DNA from: Gemmatimonadota bacterium
GTDB lineage: Bacteria; Gemmatimonadota; Gemmatimonadetes; Palauibacterales; Palauibacteraceae
Direction of reading: 5' to 3'
DNA length: 64,000 nucleotides
Assembly: GCA_022820995.1 (NCBI GenBank)
Contig: JAJEEM010000058.1
Location: 143,235 to 207,234 of the forward strand
Shown: piece by piece, positions 8,864 through 16,679 of the stretch
Numbering within the stretch: the first letter of the stretch is position 1
Layout of the letters: every line of letters begins with the position of its first letter
Program-made: the position numbers and the translations under genes
Notes under the pieces: generated by a model
What the model was told of the DNA's origin: nothing
The model's input: only the letters and a program-made list of their open reading frames with translations
The model's database searches: none

Positions 8864-9928
8864 TCAGGAGAAGGGCGCGCCGTTGAAGCAGACCTCGGTT
8901 CCGGGGCGACACCGGCACGAAGTCCGCGGAGGCAGGGCCGGGATGTCGCTGCCCAGTGCCGCCAGCGCGAGGTCGGCCAGCACCTCGGCGAACGCGCCAT
9001 CGTCGTGCGGTACGCCGACGCGCCGAAACTCGAGGCCGAGCGCGGCGGCGTGCCCGGCGAGGTCAACGTCCAGTTCCATCAGCGTCTCCGACTGCTCGTG
9101 CAGGAAGCTGACGGGGTCGACGAGGATCTTCGCGACGCCCGTGAGGCGTTCCAGCGCTGTCTCGATGTTCGGCGGGGTCCACTCGATCCGCCGGTTCGTG
9201 TGGTTCTGGTAGCCGAGCGTCCACGCGTCCACGCCCAGCGCGCGGGCCTGGGTTGCGCACCACTCCTCGACGTATTCCACGTAGCGGCTGCCCTCCTCGA
9301 CGTACCGGAGCGGGGTGCCGTGGGCGCTGAACACGAGGCGCACCGCCGGGTCGGCCAGGCTCCAGCCGGCGTCCGCGGCGGTGCGGCGGATCGTGTCGGC
9401 GCGAAGGCGTATGTAGCGGGGATGACGATGCCACCCCGTCACGGTACGGACCTCCGGGCGCCATCCGATGCGGTCGAGCGCGCGCTCGACTTCGTCCAGC
9501 GCCGCGACGGTGGTCGACGGGCCGCAGAGCGGGTACACGGGCAGGGGAACGAGCGCCGGGGCCCCGGTCTCGCGCAGGCGGCGCAGCGCTTCCTCGATGG
9601 ACGGCTCCGTGAACTGCATTCCCACAGTCACGCGCATCGGGTGGCCGCGGGCCTTCAGCGCCCGGGCGAGCGCGACGCCCTGCGCCTCCGCCTGTCGGTC
9701 GAGCGGTGAGCCGCCGATCCTCTCGTAGACCTCGAGGAGGCCGGGCGTCCGCCGCCGCGCGAGTTCGCGGCTTCGCGCACGGGCCGCCGCCGCGTCCATG
9801 TGGGGCTCCAGCCGGGCGTTCGCGAGGAAGATCCGCTCCAGAAAGCGGGTGACGGCGCCCGGGTCGGTGCCGTTCGGTTCGCCGAAGTTCAGGAGGAGGA
9901 CGGCGGGACGGGGTTCGGAGTTCGCCAT
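8864..9928 (-). CDS. hemH: Ferrochelatase with [2Fe-2S]-type cysteine set
   Basis: A 354-residue ferrochelatase that inserts Fe(II) into a porphyrin as the last or next-to-last step of heme synthesis. LLLNFGEP at the N-terminus, the active-site His in FSAHGTP, and YQNHTNRRIEW followed by DPVSFLHEQSETL are typical. Four cysteines stand out: Cys135 in PLCGPST, at the place of the human cluster ligand Cys196, and a C-terminal group Cys338, Cys340, Cys347 (SCRCRPGTEVC). This pattern suggests a [2Fe-2S] cluster. It is divergent from hemY across 125 bases. No ribosome binding site precedes the ATG, but a TATGTT hexamer lies six bases before it. Confidence 0.93.
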   Translation of the reverse strand: MANSEPRPAVLLLNFGEPNGTDPGAVTRFLERIFLANARLEPHMDAAAARARSRELARRRTPGLLEVYERIGGSPLDRQAEAQGVALARALKARGHPMRVTVGMQFTEPSIEEALRRLRETGAPALVPLPVYPLCGPSTTVAALDEVERALDRIGWRPEVRTVTGWHRHPRYIRLRADTIRRTAADAGWSLADPAVRLVFSAHGTPLRYVEEGSRYVEYVEEWCATQARALGVDAWTLGYQNHTNRRIEWTPPNIETALERLTGVAKILVDPVSFLHEQSETLMELDVDLAGHAAALGLEFRRVGVPHDDGAFAEVLADLALAALGSDIPALPPRTSCRCRPGTEVCFNGAPFS

Positions 9929-9934
9929 CGCAGG

Positions 9935-9940
9935 AACATA
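9935..9940 (-). promoter_or_regulatory. Candidate -10 box for a leaderless hemH mRNA
   Basis: TATGTT (minus strand) ends six bases before the hemH ATG, placing the expected transcription start at or next to the start codon. No convincing -35 box is seen 16-18 bases further upstream, so the evidence rests on the hexamer, its spacing and the absence of a Shine-Dalgarno sequence. Confidence 0.3.
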
Positions 9941-9970
9941 TCGGCGCGGTCCCCGGCTTGCCCGCGCCGG

Positions 9971-10036
9971 AAGGGTTCGGAACGTTGCCGCCTCCGGGCG
10001 CGGGAGGGTTCGAAACGTCGCCGCCTCCCCGCGGGA
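9971..10036 (+). repeat. Two-copy 33-bp tandem repeat upstream of hemY
   Basis: Two adjacent 33-base units match at 26 of 33 positions, with the core GGGTTCG.AACGT.GCCGCCTCC shared. The period is a multiple of three, and the repeat can be read in the hemY frame from a TTG at 9958 as a Pro/Gly-rich 11-residue repeat. It therefore could be either a non-coding duplication or part of an extended N-terminus. Confidence 0.6.
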
Positions 10037-10053
10037 CGCCGGAAGGGGGAGGC

Positions 10054-11319
10054 ATGCGGGTCGGAATCATCGGCGGAGGGATCACGGGGCTGGCGCTCAC
10101 GCACGCGCTGGCGCGGCGCGGCGTCGACTCGATCCTCTTCGAGGGAGCCGATGACGTCGGCGGGGTGATTCGCACCTCCCGGCACGACGGCCGGGTCGTC
10201 GAACTCGGGCCGCAGCGGACGCGGCTTTCCCCTCCGGTGCGGCGACTCATCGACGAACTGGAGCTTCGGGAGGAGGTCCTGGAGGCGCGGCCCGGGGCGC
10301 GGCTGTTCGTCTGGGTCCGCGGCCGCCTGCGGGCCGTACCGACCCGGCCGCGCGGACTCATGACGGGCGATCTGCTCTCGCCGGCGGGGCGCGCCCGCGC
10401 CGCCCTCGAGCCCCTCACGCGGGGGATCCGGGCGCGGGAATCCGTGGCCCGCTACTTCCGCCGCAAGCTCGGCCGCGAGGCGTACGCCCGGCTCTTCGGC
10501 CCCCTCGTTTCCGCGACCTTCGGATCCGACCCGGAGACGATGCCGGCGGCGCGGGTCCTTCCGCTTTTCCTCGATCCGCTGGGCGTGAAGCGCAGCCTGC
10601 TCGCCGCGGCGCAGCGCCGCGAGCCGGGCGCCGCGCCGCCCGCGTTCACCTTTCACGCGGGCATGGCGACCCTCCCGCGTGCGATCGCGCGGCGGCATGC
10701 GGCCCGGGTCCGCGTGTCCGCTCCGGTCGAGGAGATCCGGCGCTCCGGCCGGCGGTTCGAGATCGGCCACGGGGGCGCGCGCCCGGACTCCGAAGCCGTG
10801 GACCACGTGGCGGTCGCGACGCCCGCGCCCGCCGCGGGGGACCTTCTGAGGCACGTCGCGCCCGCGGCGGCGGACCGTCTCGCCGGGCTCCGGTATCACC
10901 GCGTGGCCGTGGTGCCGCTGGAAGTGGAGAGCGCCCCGGAAGGGTTCGGGTTCCAGGTCGCGCTTGGGGAACCGTGGCGTACGCGCGGCGTGACGTGGAA
11001 CGCTTCGCTGTTCGGGCGCGACGGCCTCTGCACGGCCTACCTGGGCGGCGGCCTCGACCCCGATGTGGCCGCGTGGGACGCAGCCCGGCTCGAACGGACG
11101 GCCGCCGACGAGTACGAGGCGATCCACGGGGTGGCGGCGACTCCGATCTGTACGGCCCGGCCTCGGCTCCCGGCGTACGACGGTTCATGGACGGCGCTGG
11201 ACGGACTCGATCTTCCTCCCGGCATCACGCTCGCCTCCGGCTACACGGGACGGCTGGGCATTTCCAGTCGAATCGCCGAGGCCGAGTCGCTGGCGGAGCG
11301 TCTCGCCGCGCACGCATAG
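10054..11319 (+). CDS. hemY: Protoporphyrinogen/coproporphyrinogen oxidase (HemY type)
   Basis: A 421-residue FAD-dependent oxidase oxidising proto- or coproporphyrinogen in heme synthesis. The N-terminal FAD motif is GIIGGGITGLALTHAL (GxGxxG, residues 4-19), followed by EGADDVGGVIRT, typical of the amine oxidase/PPOX fold. FGPLVSATFGSDPE and the C-terminal SGYTGRLGISSRIAEAE match the family. The chosen ATG follows GGGGGAGG and directly starts the FAD-binding strand; an in-frame TTG at 9958 would add a repetitive tail with no homology. It sits between divergent hemH and convergent hemE. Whether the physiological substrate is proto- or coproporphyrinogen cannot be told from sequence alone. Confidence 0.9.
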   Translation: MRVGIIGGGITGLALTHALARRGVDSILFEGADDVGGVIRTSRHDGRVVELGPQRTRLSPPVRRLIDELELREEVLEARPGARLFVWVRGRLRAVPTRPRGLMTGDLLSPAGRARAALEPLTRGIRARESVARYFRRKLGREAYARLFGPLVSATFGSDPETMPAARVLPLFLDPLGVKRSLLAAAQRREPGAAPPAFTFHAGMATLPRAIARRHAARVRVSAPVEEIRRSGRRFEIGHGGARPDSEAVDHVAVATPAPAAGDLLRHVAPAAADRLAGLRYHRVAVVPLEVESAPEGFGFQVALGEPWRTRGVTWNASLFGRDGLCTAYLGGGLDPDVAAWDAARLERTAADEYEAIHGVAATPICTARPRLPAYDGSWTALDGLDLPPGITLASGYTGRLGISSRIAEAESLAERLAAHA

Positions 11320-11358
11320 AATCCTGTCACGGCTCCCCGCCTTCCCGCGGGAACGTCC

Positions 11359-12381
11359 TCAGCGGTTCTCCGCCGGCGGACTCCAGCGCCGCACCTCGTC
11401 CACGACGGCGGCGATCACCGCCGGATCGGAGTCCGGGTGGAGGCCGTGTCCGAGGTTGAAGACGTGGCCGGGTCTGCCGCCCGCCCGTCGCAGCACGTCG
11501 CGCGTAGCCGCGCGCGCCGCCTCTTCGCCCGCGAGGATGCAGGCGGGGTCGAGGTTCCCCTGGATCGCGCGCTCCCGGCCGACGATGTCCCATGCCTCGT
11601 CGAGGGGCGTGCGCCAATCGACGCTGATCGCATCCCCTCCCGCCTCCGCCACGGCGGCGTGCGTGGCGCCGTAGTGCACGGTCGGGATGCCCTTCTCGCG
11701 GAGCCGCTCCAGCAGGCTGCGCGAGTACGGGAGCACGTGCGTCCGGTAGGTGTCGGGAGCGAGGATGCCGCACCAGGAATCGAACACCTGGATCGCGCTC
11801 GCGCCGGCCTCGTGCTGGGCGACCGCGAACTCCGCGAGGTGCTCGGCCCAGAACCCCGCGAGCCGGTCCCACAGGCCGGGGGACCGGAGCATGAAGGCCC
11901 GAAGCTGGGCGAGCCGGCTGTCGCGCGTGCCGCGAGCGAGGTACGAGCACAGCGTGAAAGGGGCCCCCACGAAGCCGAGGATCGGGCGCTCCCCGTCCGC
12001 GGCGAGGAGGCGGATCGCCTCCAGCACGAACGCGAGTCGCTCCCGCGGTTCGAAGGGACGCAGGCGTTCCACATCCTCCAGGCCGCCCCAGGGGGGCAGG
12101 GGAACGGGCCCGACGCCGGCCCGCAGTTCGATCTCGACCCCGGCGGCCTCGAACGGCGTCGACAGATCCATGAAGAGGACGAGGGCGTCCACATCGAAAT
12201 ACTCGAGCGGGAGCCGCGTGACCTGCGCCGCCGCCTCCGGGTCCCGCACAAGTTCGAGGAACCCGCGCGCCCGCCTCAGTTCGCGATAGGCGGGGAGGGA
12301 GCGTCCCGCCTGCCGCATGAACCACACCGGGGTCCGCTCGACGGGTTCGCGCGCGAGCGCGCGCAGGAGAAGGTCGTTCAT
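11359..12381 (-). CDS. hemE: Uroporphyrinogen decarboxylase
   Basis: A 340-residue enzyme converting uroporphyrinogen III to coproporphyrinogen III in the cytoplasm. The first signature is PVWFMRQAGR (18-27) with substrate-binding arginines, and the second is GFVGAPFTLCSYL near residue 135. The catalytic Asp is Asp72 in LFMDLST, where most homologues have FSD. GNLDP near residue 290 is also conserved. Full length for the family. It converges on hemY with 39 bases between stops. The start has no clear Shine-Dalgarno, and a good promoter lies so close that the mRNA may be leaderless. Confidence 0.94.
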   Translation of the reverse strand: MNDLLLRALAREPVERTPVWFMRQAGRSLPAYRELRRARGFLELVRDPEAAAQVTRLPLEYFDVDALVLFMDLSTPFEAAGVEIELRAGVGPVPLPPWGGLEDVERLRPFEPRERLAFVLEAIRLLAADGERPILGFVGAPFTLCSYLARGTRDSRLAQLRAFMLRSPGLWDRLAGFWAEHLAEFAVAQHEAGASAIQVFDSWCGILAPDTYRTHVLPYSRSLLERLREKGIPTVHYGATHAAVAEAGGDAISVDWRTPLDEAWDIVGRERAIQGNLDPACILAGEEAARAATRDVLRRAGGRPGHVFNLGHGLHPDSDPAVIAAVVDEVRRWSPPAENR

Positions 12382-12390
12382 GGCCCGCCG

Positions 12391-12419
12391 ATGTTACCCC
12401 GTCGTGCGCCGCCAGCCAA
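12391..12419 (-). promoter_or_regulatory. Promoter for hemE, possibly leaderless
   Basis: On the minus strand TTGGCT, 17 bases and TAACAT. The -10 box ends nine bases before the hemE ATG, so transcription would start within about three bases of the start codon. Confidence 0.5.
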
Positions 12420-12428
12420 ACCGCCCGG

Positions 12429-12457
12429 TTGGACCCGTGTGCGACCTGTCGTAGCTT
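12429..12457 (+). promoter_or_regulatory. Promoter for the D-aminoacylase-type gene
   Basis: TTGGAC, a 17-base spacer and TAGCTT. The expected start near 12464 leaves a 5' leader of about 30 bases containing AGGGGAG before the ATG. It is arranged back to back with the hemE promoter. Confidence 0.5.
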
Positions 12458-12495
12458 GCGGCCCACGACCTCGGATCCATCACAGGGGAGCGATC

Positions 12496-14259
12496 ATGAA
12501 CCGCCGTGACCTTCGCATGCTCCTTGTCGCCGCCGTCCTCGGGTTCCTGCCCGTCGCGACCGTGGCAGCCCAGGAGCCCGCATTCGACATCCTGCTGCGC
12601 GGCGGGCGCGTCCTGGACGGCACGGGGAATCCGTGGTTCCGCGCCGATGTGGGGATCCGCGACGGACGCATCGCCAGGATCGGGGACCTGGCCGGCGCCG
12701 GCGCCGACCGCGTGATCGAACTCGACGGCCGCTACGTCGTCCCCGGGTTCATCGACATCCACTCGCATGCGGATGACGGCCTCGACGCGGAGGGAGACGC
12801 CGGCAGCGAGGGCGCGCGCCGCCGGGCCGCCCCGAACCTCGTGAGCCAGGGCGTGACGACCGTCGTCGTGAACCAGGACGGCCGCTCTCCCTGGCCCATC
12901 GCCGATCAGCGAGGGCGGCTGGAGTCGCGCGGGCACGGGCCGAACGCGGCGCTCATGGTGGGGCACAACACGATTCGCGCGATGGCCCTCGGCGACGACG
13001 TCATGCGCCCTTCGACGCCGGCCGAAATCGAGCGGATGACGGAATTGGTGGAGCAGGGGATGGCCGAGGGCGCCTACGGCCTCAGCGCCGGGCTCGAGTA
13101 CTTCCCGGGGATCTGGAGCGAGACCTCCGAACTCTTCCCCCTCGTCGAGGCGGCGGGTCGCGGGGGCGGCCTCTACATCGTGCACGAGCGCAGTTCCGGC
13201 ATGACGCCGATGTGGTTCTGGCCGAGCCAGGACGATCCGGGGCCGCCGACCATGATCGAGACGATCATCGAGAACATCGAAGTCGCCGAGCGCACGGGCG
13301 TGACGACCGTGTCGACCCACATCAAGGCCCGCGGCTCGGATTTCTGGGGCGCGGGGCGGGCGCTCGTGGACCTCATCGAGCGGGCCCGGGCGCGCGGCGT
13401 GCCGATCTGGGCGGACCAGTACCCGTACAACACGACGGGCAGCGACGGGAACACCGTGCTCCTCCCCCGCTGGATCTTCCCCGGAGGCGGATTCGGCGGC
13501 GGCCCGCGCAGCCGGGAGGCGGTCGACTACGCCTCGAGGCTCACGGAGGCGCTCGGCGATCCCCTGCGGAGCGAAGAAGTGCGGCTCGACATCGCCCACG
13601 AGATCGGACGCCGCGGCGGACCGGAGAACCTCGTCATCATGGACCATCCGGACGAGACGCTGGTGGGAAAGACGGTGGCGGAACTGGCAGCGGAATGGGA
13701 CGCGTTCCCGGTGGACGTGGCGATCCGCCTGCAGCTCGAAGGGTACCGGACGCGGCCGGGCGGCGCGCGCGTGCGCGGCTTCTCCCTCTCCGAGATCGAC
13801 GTCGAGGAGTTTTCGGCCTATCCGTGGCTCGTGACGGCCTCCGATGCCGGGATCGCGCTCCCGGACGACGGACCCGTGCACGCCCGCTTCTACGGCACAT
13901 TCCCGCGCAAAATCAAGCGCTACGCGATGGACCTGGACGTGCTGTCGGTGGAGAGCGCCGTCCGCTCGATGACGTCGCTGCCGGCCCAGCTTCTCGGGCT
14001 CTCGGACCGCGGTCTCATTCGCGAGGGACTCATCGCGGACGTCGCGGTGCTCGACTTCGACGCACTCCAGGACAACGCGACCTTCTTCGAGCCCCACCAG
14101 TATCCGTCGGGGGTCGATTACGTGCTCGTGGCCGGCACCTTCGTCGTCGACGGGGGCGAACTGACATGGGCGCTCCCCGGCGTCGTCCTGACGCCTGGCG
14201 CCGACGGGGCATCGAACGCCGGCGGGGCATCGAACGCCGGCGGGAGGGCGGGATCGTGA
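12496..14259 (+). CDS. Secreted D-aminoacylase-type amidohydrolase
   Basis: A 587-residue protein with a signal peptide (MNRRDLRM then a hydrophobic core, cleavage near VAAQ-EP). The amidohydrolase HSHAD motif follows VVPGFIDI at about residues 92-96. GVTTVVVNQDG, EGAYGLSAGLEYFPG, STHIKARG and TASDAG are characteristic of the N-acyl-D-amino-acid deacylase group. Such enzymes remove the acyl group from N-acyl-D-amino acids, here probably in the periplasm. AGGGGAG precedes the ATG; longer upstream frames run through hemE and were refused. The C-terminus ends in a duplicated Gly-Ala-Ser-Asn-Ala-Gly string from an 18-bp tandem repeat. The stop overlaps the next gene's GTG. Confidence 0.85.
   Translation: MNRRDLRMLLVAAVLGFLPVATVAAQEPAFDILLRGGRVLDGTGNPWFRADVGIRDGRIARIGDLAGAGADRVIELDGRYVVPGFIDIHSHADDGLDAEGDAGSEGARRRAAPNLVSQGVTTVVVNQDGRSPWPIADQRGRLESRGHGPNAALMVGHNTIRAMALGDDVMRPSTPAEIERMTELVEQGMAEGAYGLSAGLEYFPGIWSETSELFPLVEAAGRGGGLYIVHERSSGMTPMWFWPSQDDPGPPTMIETIIENIEVAERTGVTTVSTHIKARGSDFWGAGRALVDLIERARARGVPIWADQYPYNTTGSDGNTVLLPRWIFPGGGFGGGPRSREAVDYASRLTEALGDPLRSEEVRLDIAHEIGRRGGPENLVIMDHPDETLVGKTVAELAAEWDAFPVDVAIRLQLEGYRTRPGGARVRGFSLSEIDVEEFSAYPWLVTASDAGIALPDDGPVHARFYGTFPRKIKRYAMDLDVLSVESAVRSMTSLPAQLLGLSDRGLIREGLIADVAVLDFDALQDNATFFEPHQYPSGVDYVLVAGTFVVDGGELTWALPGVVLTPGADGASNAGGASNAGGRAGS
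14206..14241 (+). repeat. 18-bp perfect tandem duplication at the 3' end of the D-aminoacylase-type gene
   Basis: Two identical copies of GGGGCATCGAACGCCGGC lie head to tail inside the coding region and encode a repeated Gly-Ala-Ser-Asn-Ala-Gly tail. The unit is a multiple of three and keeps the frame. Confidence 0.85.
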
Positions 14260-14804
14260 CCGGGCGGGGCGCCGTCGCCCTCTTCGCGCTGGCCGCCTTC
14301 GGGTGCGGCCCCGGCGGCGACGCGGCGGACGGAGGCGCGGCGGATCGCGGCGCCGAGGTGAGCAGCTACACGGACGCCGTGCCCTCCGGCGCGAAACCGG
14401 CGCCCGAGGACGTCTTCCGCACCCTGGAGGGCGGCGAGGCGAGCCTCACCGACCTGCGGGGCAACGTCGTCGTCGCGAACCTGTGGGGCACCTGGTGCCT
14501 CCCGTGCCGCGACGAGCTGCCGGAACTCGTGGAGTTGGCCCGCCTCTACGACGGCCGGCCCGTCGTCATGCTGGGACTCGCCGTCGACTCCGGCGACGTC
14601 GATGAGATCCGTGCCTTCCTCGAGGAGTTCGGCGTCGAATACCCGAACTGGATGATGGGGATGGATGACGCGGTCGCGACCTTCGGAGCGGTGGGCTTTC
14701 CGACGACGGTGATCGTGGACCGGGAGGGATGGATCCGGAAGGAACTCCTCGGTCCCCAGACCGCGGCATCCCTCACGGCGGAGATCGAAGCCCTCCTCCG
14801 CTAG
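14256..14804 (+). CDS. TlpA/ResA-like thioredoxin lipoprotein
   Basis: A 182-residue protein starting with GTG in a GTGA overlap with the upstream hydrolase. A short hydrophobic segment ends in AAFGC, a plausible lipobox, so it should face the periplasm on a lipid anchor. The thioredoxin fold carries WCLPC in NLWGTWCLPCRDELPEL (about residues 77-81) and the cis-Pro segment GFPTTVIVD. TlpA/ResA proteins reduce disulfides of apocytochromes or other exported proteins. No cytochrome c maturation genes lie nearby, so the partner is unknown. Its stop overlaps the stop of the convergent ABC transporter gene. Confidence 0.85.
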   Translation: MTGRGAVALFALAAFGCGPGGDAADGGAADRGAEVSSYTDAVPSGAKPAPEDVFRTLEGGEASLTDLRGNVVVANLWGTWCLPCRDELPELVELARLYDGRPVVMLGLAVDSGDVDEIRAFLEEFGVEYPNWMMGMDDAVATFGAVGFPTTVIVDREGWIRKELLGPQTAASLTAEIEALLR

Positions 14805-16567
14805 GCGAGTTGCTGGCCCTCGTAGAGGCGGGCGTAGAGCCCGCAGCGAGCGATCAGGGCGTCGTGCGGGCCGCTGTCGACGAGGCGTCCCCGGTCCAGG
14901 ACGAAGAGCCGGTCGGCGCGCCGCACCGTGCGCAGGCGGTGGGCGATGATGACGGTCGTCCGCCCCGCCGCGGCGAGCTGCAGCGCCTCCTCGACCAGCG
15001 CCTCGCTTTCGGCGTCCAGACCGCTCGTCGCCTCGTCCAGGATGAGAATTTCGGGTTCCTTGAGGAGGACGCGGGCGATCGCGATCCGCTGACGCTGCCC
15101 GCCGGAGAGCCGGACGCCGCGCTCGCCGACCCGCGTGTCGTAGCCGTCCGGCAGCCGCTCGATGAACTCGCGCGCGTGCGCCGCCGCCGCTGCCGCCTCG
15201 ATCGCCGGATGGTCCGCGTCCGGCCGCCCGTACGCGATGTTCTCCCCGATCGTCCCGGCGAAGAGCGGGTGGTCCTGCGGCACGATGCCGATCCGCGATC
15301 TCAGCTCCGCGACGCCGCAGGCCCGGACATCGGTCCCACGCACCCGCAGCCTTCCCTCGGTCACGTCCCAGAAGCGGGGGATGAGTGACGCGAAGGTCGT
15401 CTTCCCGGCGCCGCTCGGACCCACGAGTGCGACGACCTCTCCGGGCGCGATCGTCGCCGCGATCCCCTCCAGTGCCCACGGTTCGCCCTCGCCGTAGCGG
15501 AACGAGACGCCATCGAAGGAGATCTCGGGCGGTCCATCTCCCGCGAGCGATTCCGGCGCGTCCGGGTCCACGATCTCGCTGTCGCGGTCGAGAAGATCGA
15601 AGACTCGCCGCGCGGCGCCCTGCGCCTCCTGGTACGAGCCCCACAGCGACGCGAGCGCCATGATCGCCGCCGCGACGGAAAAGGCGTAGAGGAGGAACGA
15701 CACCAGCTGTCCCGCCGTGATCTGCCCCGCCAGCACGAGCCGTCCGCCCTGCCACAGGACGACGACGATGCCGCCGAAGGCGACGATGGTGAGGATGCCG
15801 AAGAGCAGCGCGCGCACCACCGCCCGCGAGAGCGCCGCGTCGAGCGCCGTGCCGATCCCGGCGCGATACCGCTCCCGCTCCCATTCCTCGCGCACGAACC
15901 CCTGCACGACCTCGATCTGGCCGAAGGCCTCGTCCGCGATCGCGTGTGCCGCGGCGAGACGGTCCTGCACCTCGGTGCTCCGGCGCCGCAGCAGGCGGCC
16001 CAGCGCGAAGCCGGCGAGGACGACGACGGGGGCGACCGTCAGCGTCGTCAGCATGAGCTGCCAGTGGAGCAGCGTGAGGAGGACCGCGGCGCCGGCGAGA
16101 AAGAGCACCTGCCGCACGAGTTCGGCGATCTGGTGCCCCATGATCTGCTGCAGCGTCGAGCAGTCGGAGGCCAGCCGCGAGGTGAGTTCGCCGCTCGTCC
16201 GGCCTGCATGAAATCCAGGCGGGAATCCGATGAGCCGGGAGAAGAGTTCGTCACGCAACTGCGTCACGACCCGCTCGCCCGTCGCGCCGAGCCAGTACGT
16301 CTCGCCGAAGTTGAACACGCCCTGGAGAGCGAAGAGGCCGAGGAGTCCGAGCGCGATCGTGCCGAGGAGCGCAGCGTCGCCGTTGCCGAAGGCGGCGTCC
16401 ATCAGGTAGCGGACGATGAGGGGGAAGGCGAGCCCGATCGCCGTGCTCAGGAGGAGGCAGACGCCGGCGCCGGCGAGGGCGGGCCGGTGCGCCCGCAACC
16501 GCGGGGCCAGCCGCTTCAGCGCGAACAGCGAAATCCGTGATCTGCCGCGTCGTCCGGAGTCCGACAT
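14801..16567 (-). CDS. ABC exporter, fused membrane and ATPase domains (MsbA/MDR type)
   Basis: A 588-residue half-transporter of the ABCB class, working as a homodimer in the inner membrane. The first 310 residues hold six membrane segments with the domain beginning AGAGVCLLLSTAIGLAF. The nucleotide-binding domain has Walker A GPSGAGKTT (about 378-386), the signature LSGGQRQR (about 487) and Walker B ILILDEATSGLD, then the switch His in IIAHRL. The order and length match lipid or multidrug exporters such as MsbA and BmrA; the cargo cannot be predicted. It is divergent from the heme A synthase gene. Confidence 0.92.
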   Translation of the reverse strand: MSDSGRRGRSRISLFALKRLAPRLRAHRPALAGAGVCLLLSTAIGLAFPLIVRYLMDAAFGNGDAALLGTIALGLLGLFALQGVFNFGETYWLGATGERVVTQLRDELFSRLIGFPPGFHAGRTSGELTSRLASDCSTLQQIMGHQIAELVRQVLFLAGAAVLLTLLHWQLMLTTLTVAPVVVLAGFALGRLLRRRSTEVQDRLAAAHAIADEAFGQIEVVQGFVREEWERERYRAGIGTALDAALSRAVVRALLFGILTIVAFGGIVVVLWQGGRLVLAGQITAGQLVSFLLYAFSVAAAIMALASLWGSYQEAQGAARRVFDLLDRDSEIVDPDAPESLAGDGPPEISFDGVSFRYGEGEPWALEGIAATIAPGEVVALVGPSGAGKTTFASLIPRFWDVTEGRLRVRGTDVRACGVAELRSRIGIVPQDHPLFAGTIGENIAYGRPDADHPAIEAAAAAAHAREFIERLPDGYDTRVGERGVRLSGGQRQRIAIARVLLKEPEILILDEATSGLDAESEALVEEALQLAAAGRTTVIIAHRLRTVRRADRLFVLDRGRLVDSGPHDALIARCGLYARLYEGQQLA

Positions 16568-16573
16568 CCCGCT

Positions 16574-16602
16574 TGGCCTCTCCCCCGTCCCCGTCTATCT
16601 TC
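16574..16602 (+). promoter_or_regulatory. Promoter for the heme A synthase gene
   Basis: TTGGCC, a 17-base spacer and TATCTT in the divergent region upstream of ctaA. The expected start lies about 70 bases before the ATG. Confidence 0.5.
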
Positions 16603-16679
16603 CGCGCCCCGGCGACTCCGGGAGGGACCGAAGTTCGCACGGGTCACGAAACCGGCGCAAACGCACCCCGGAACCCTTC

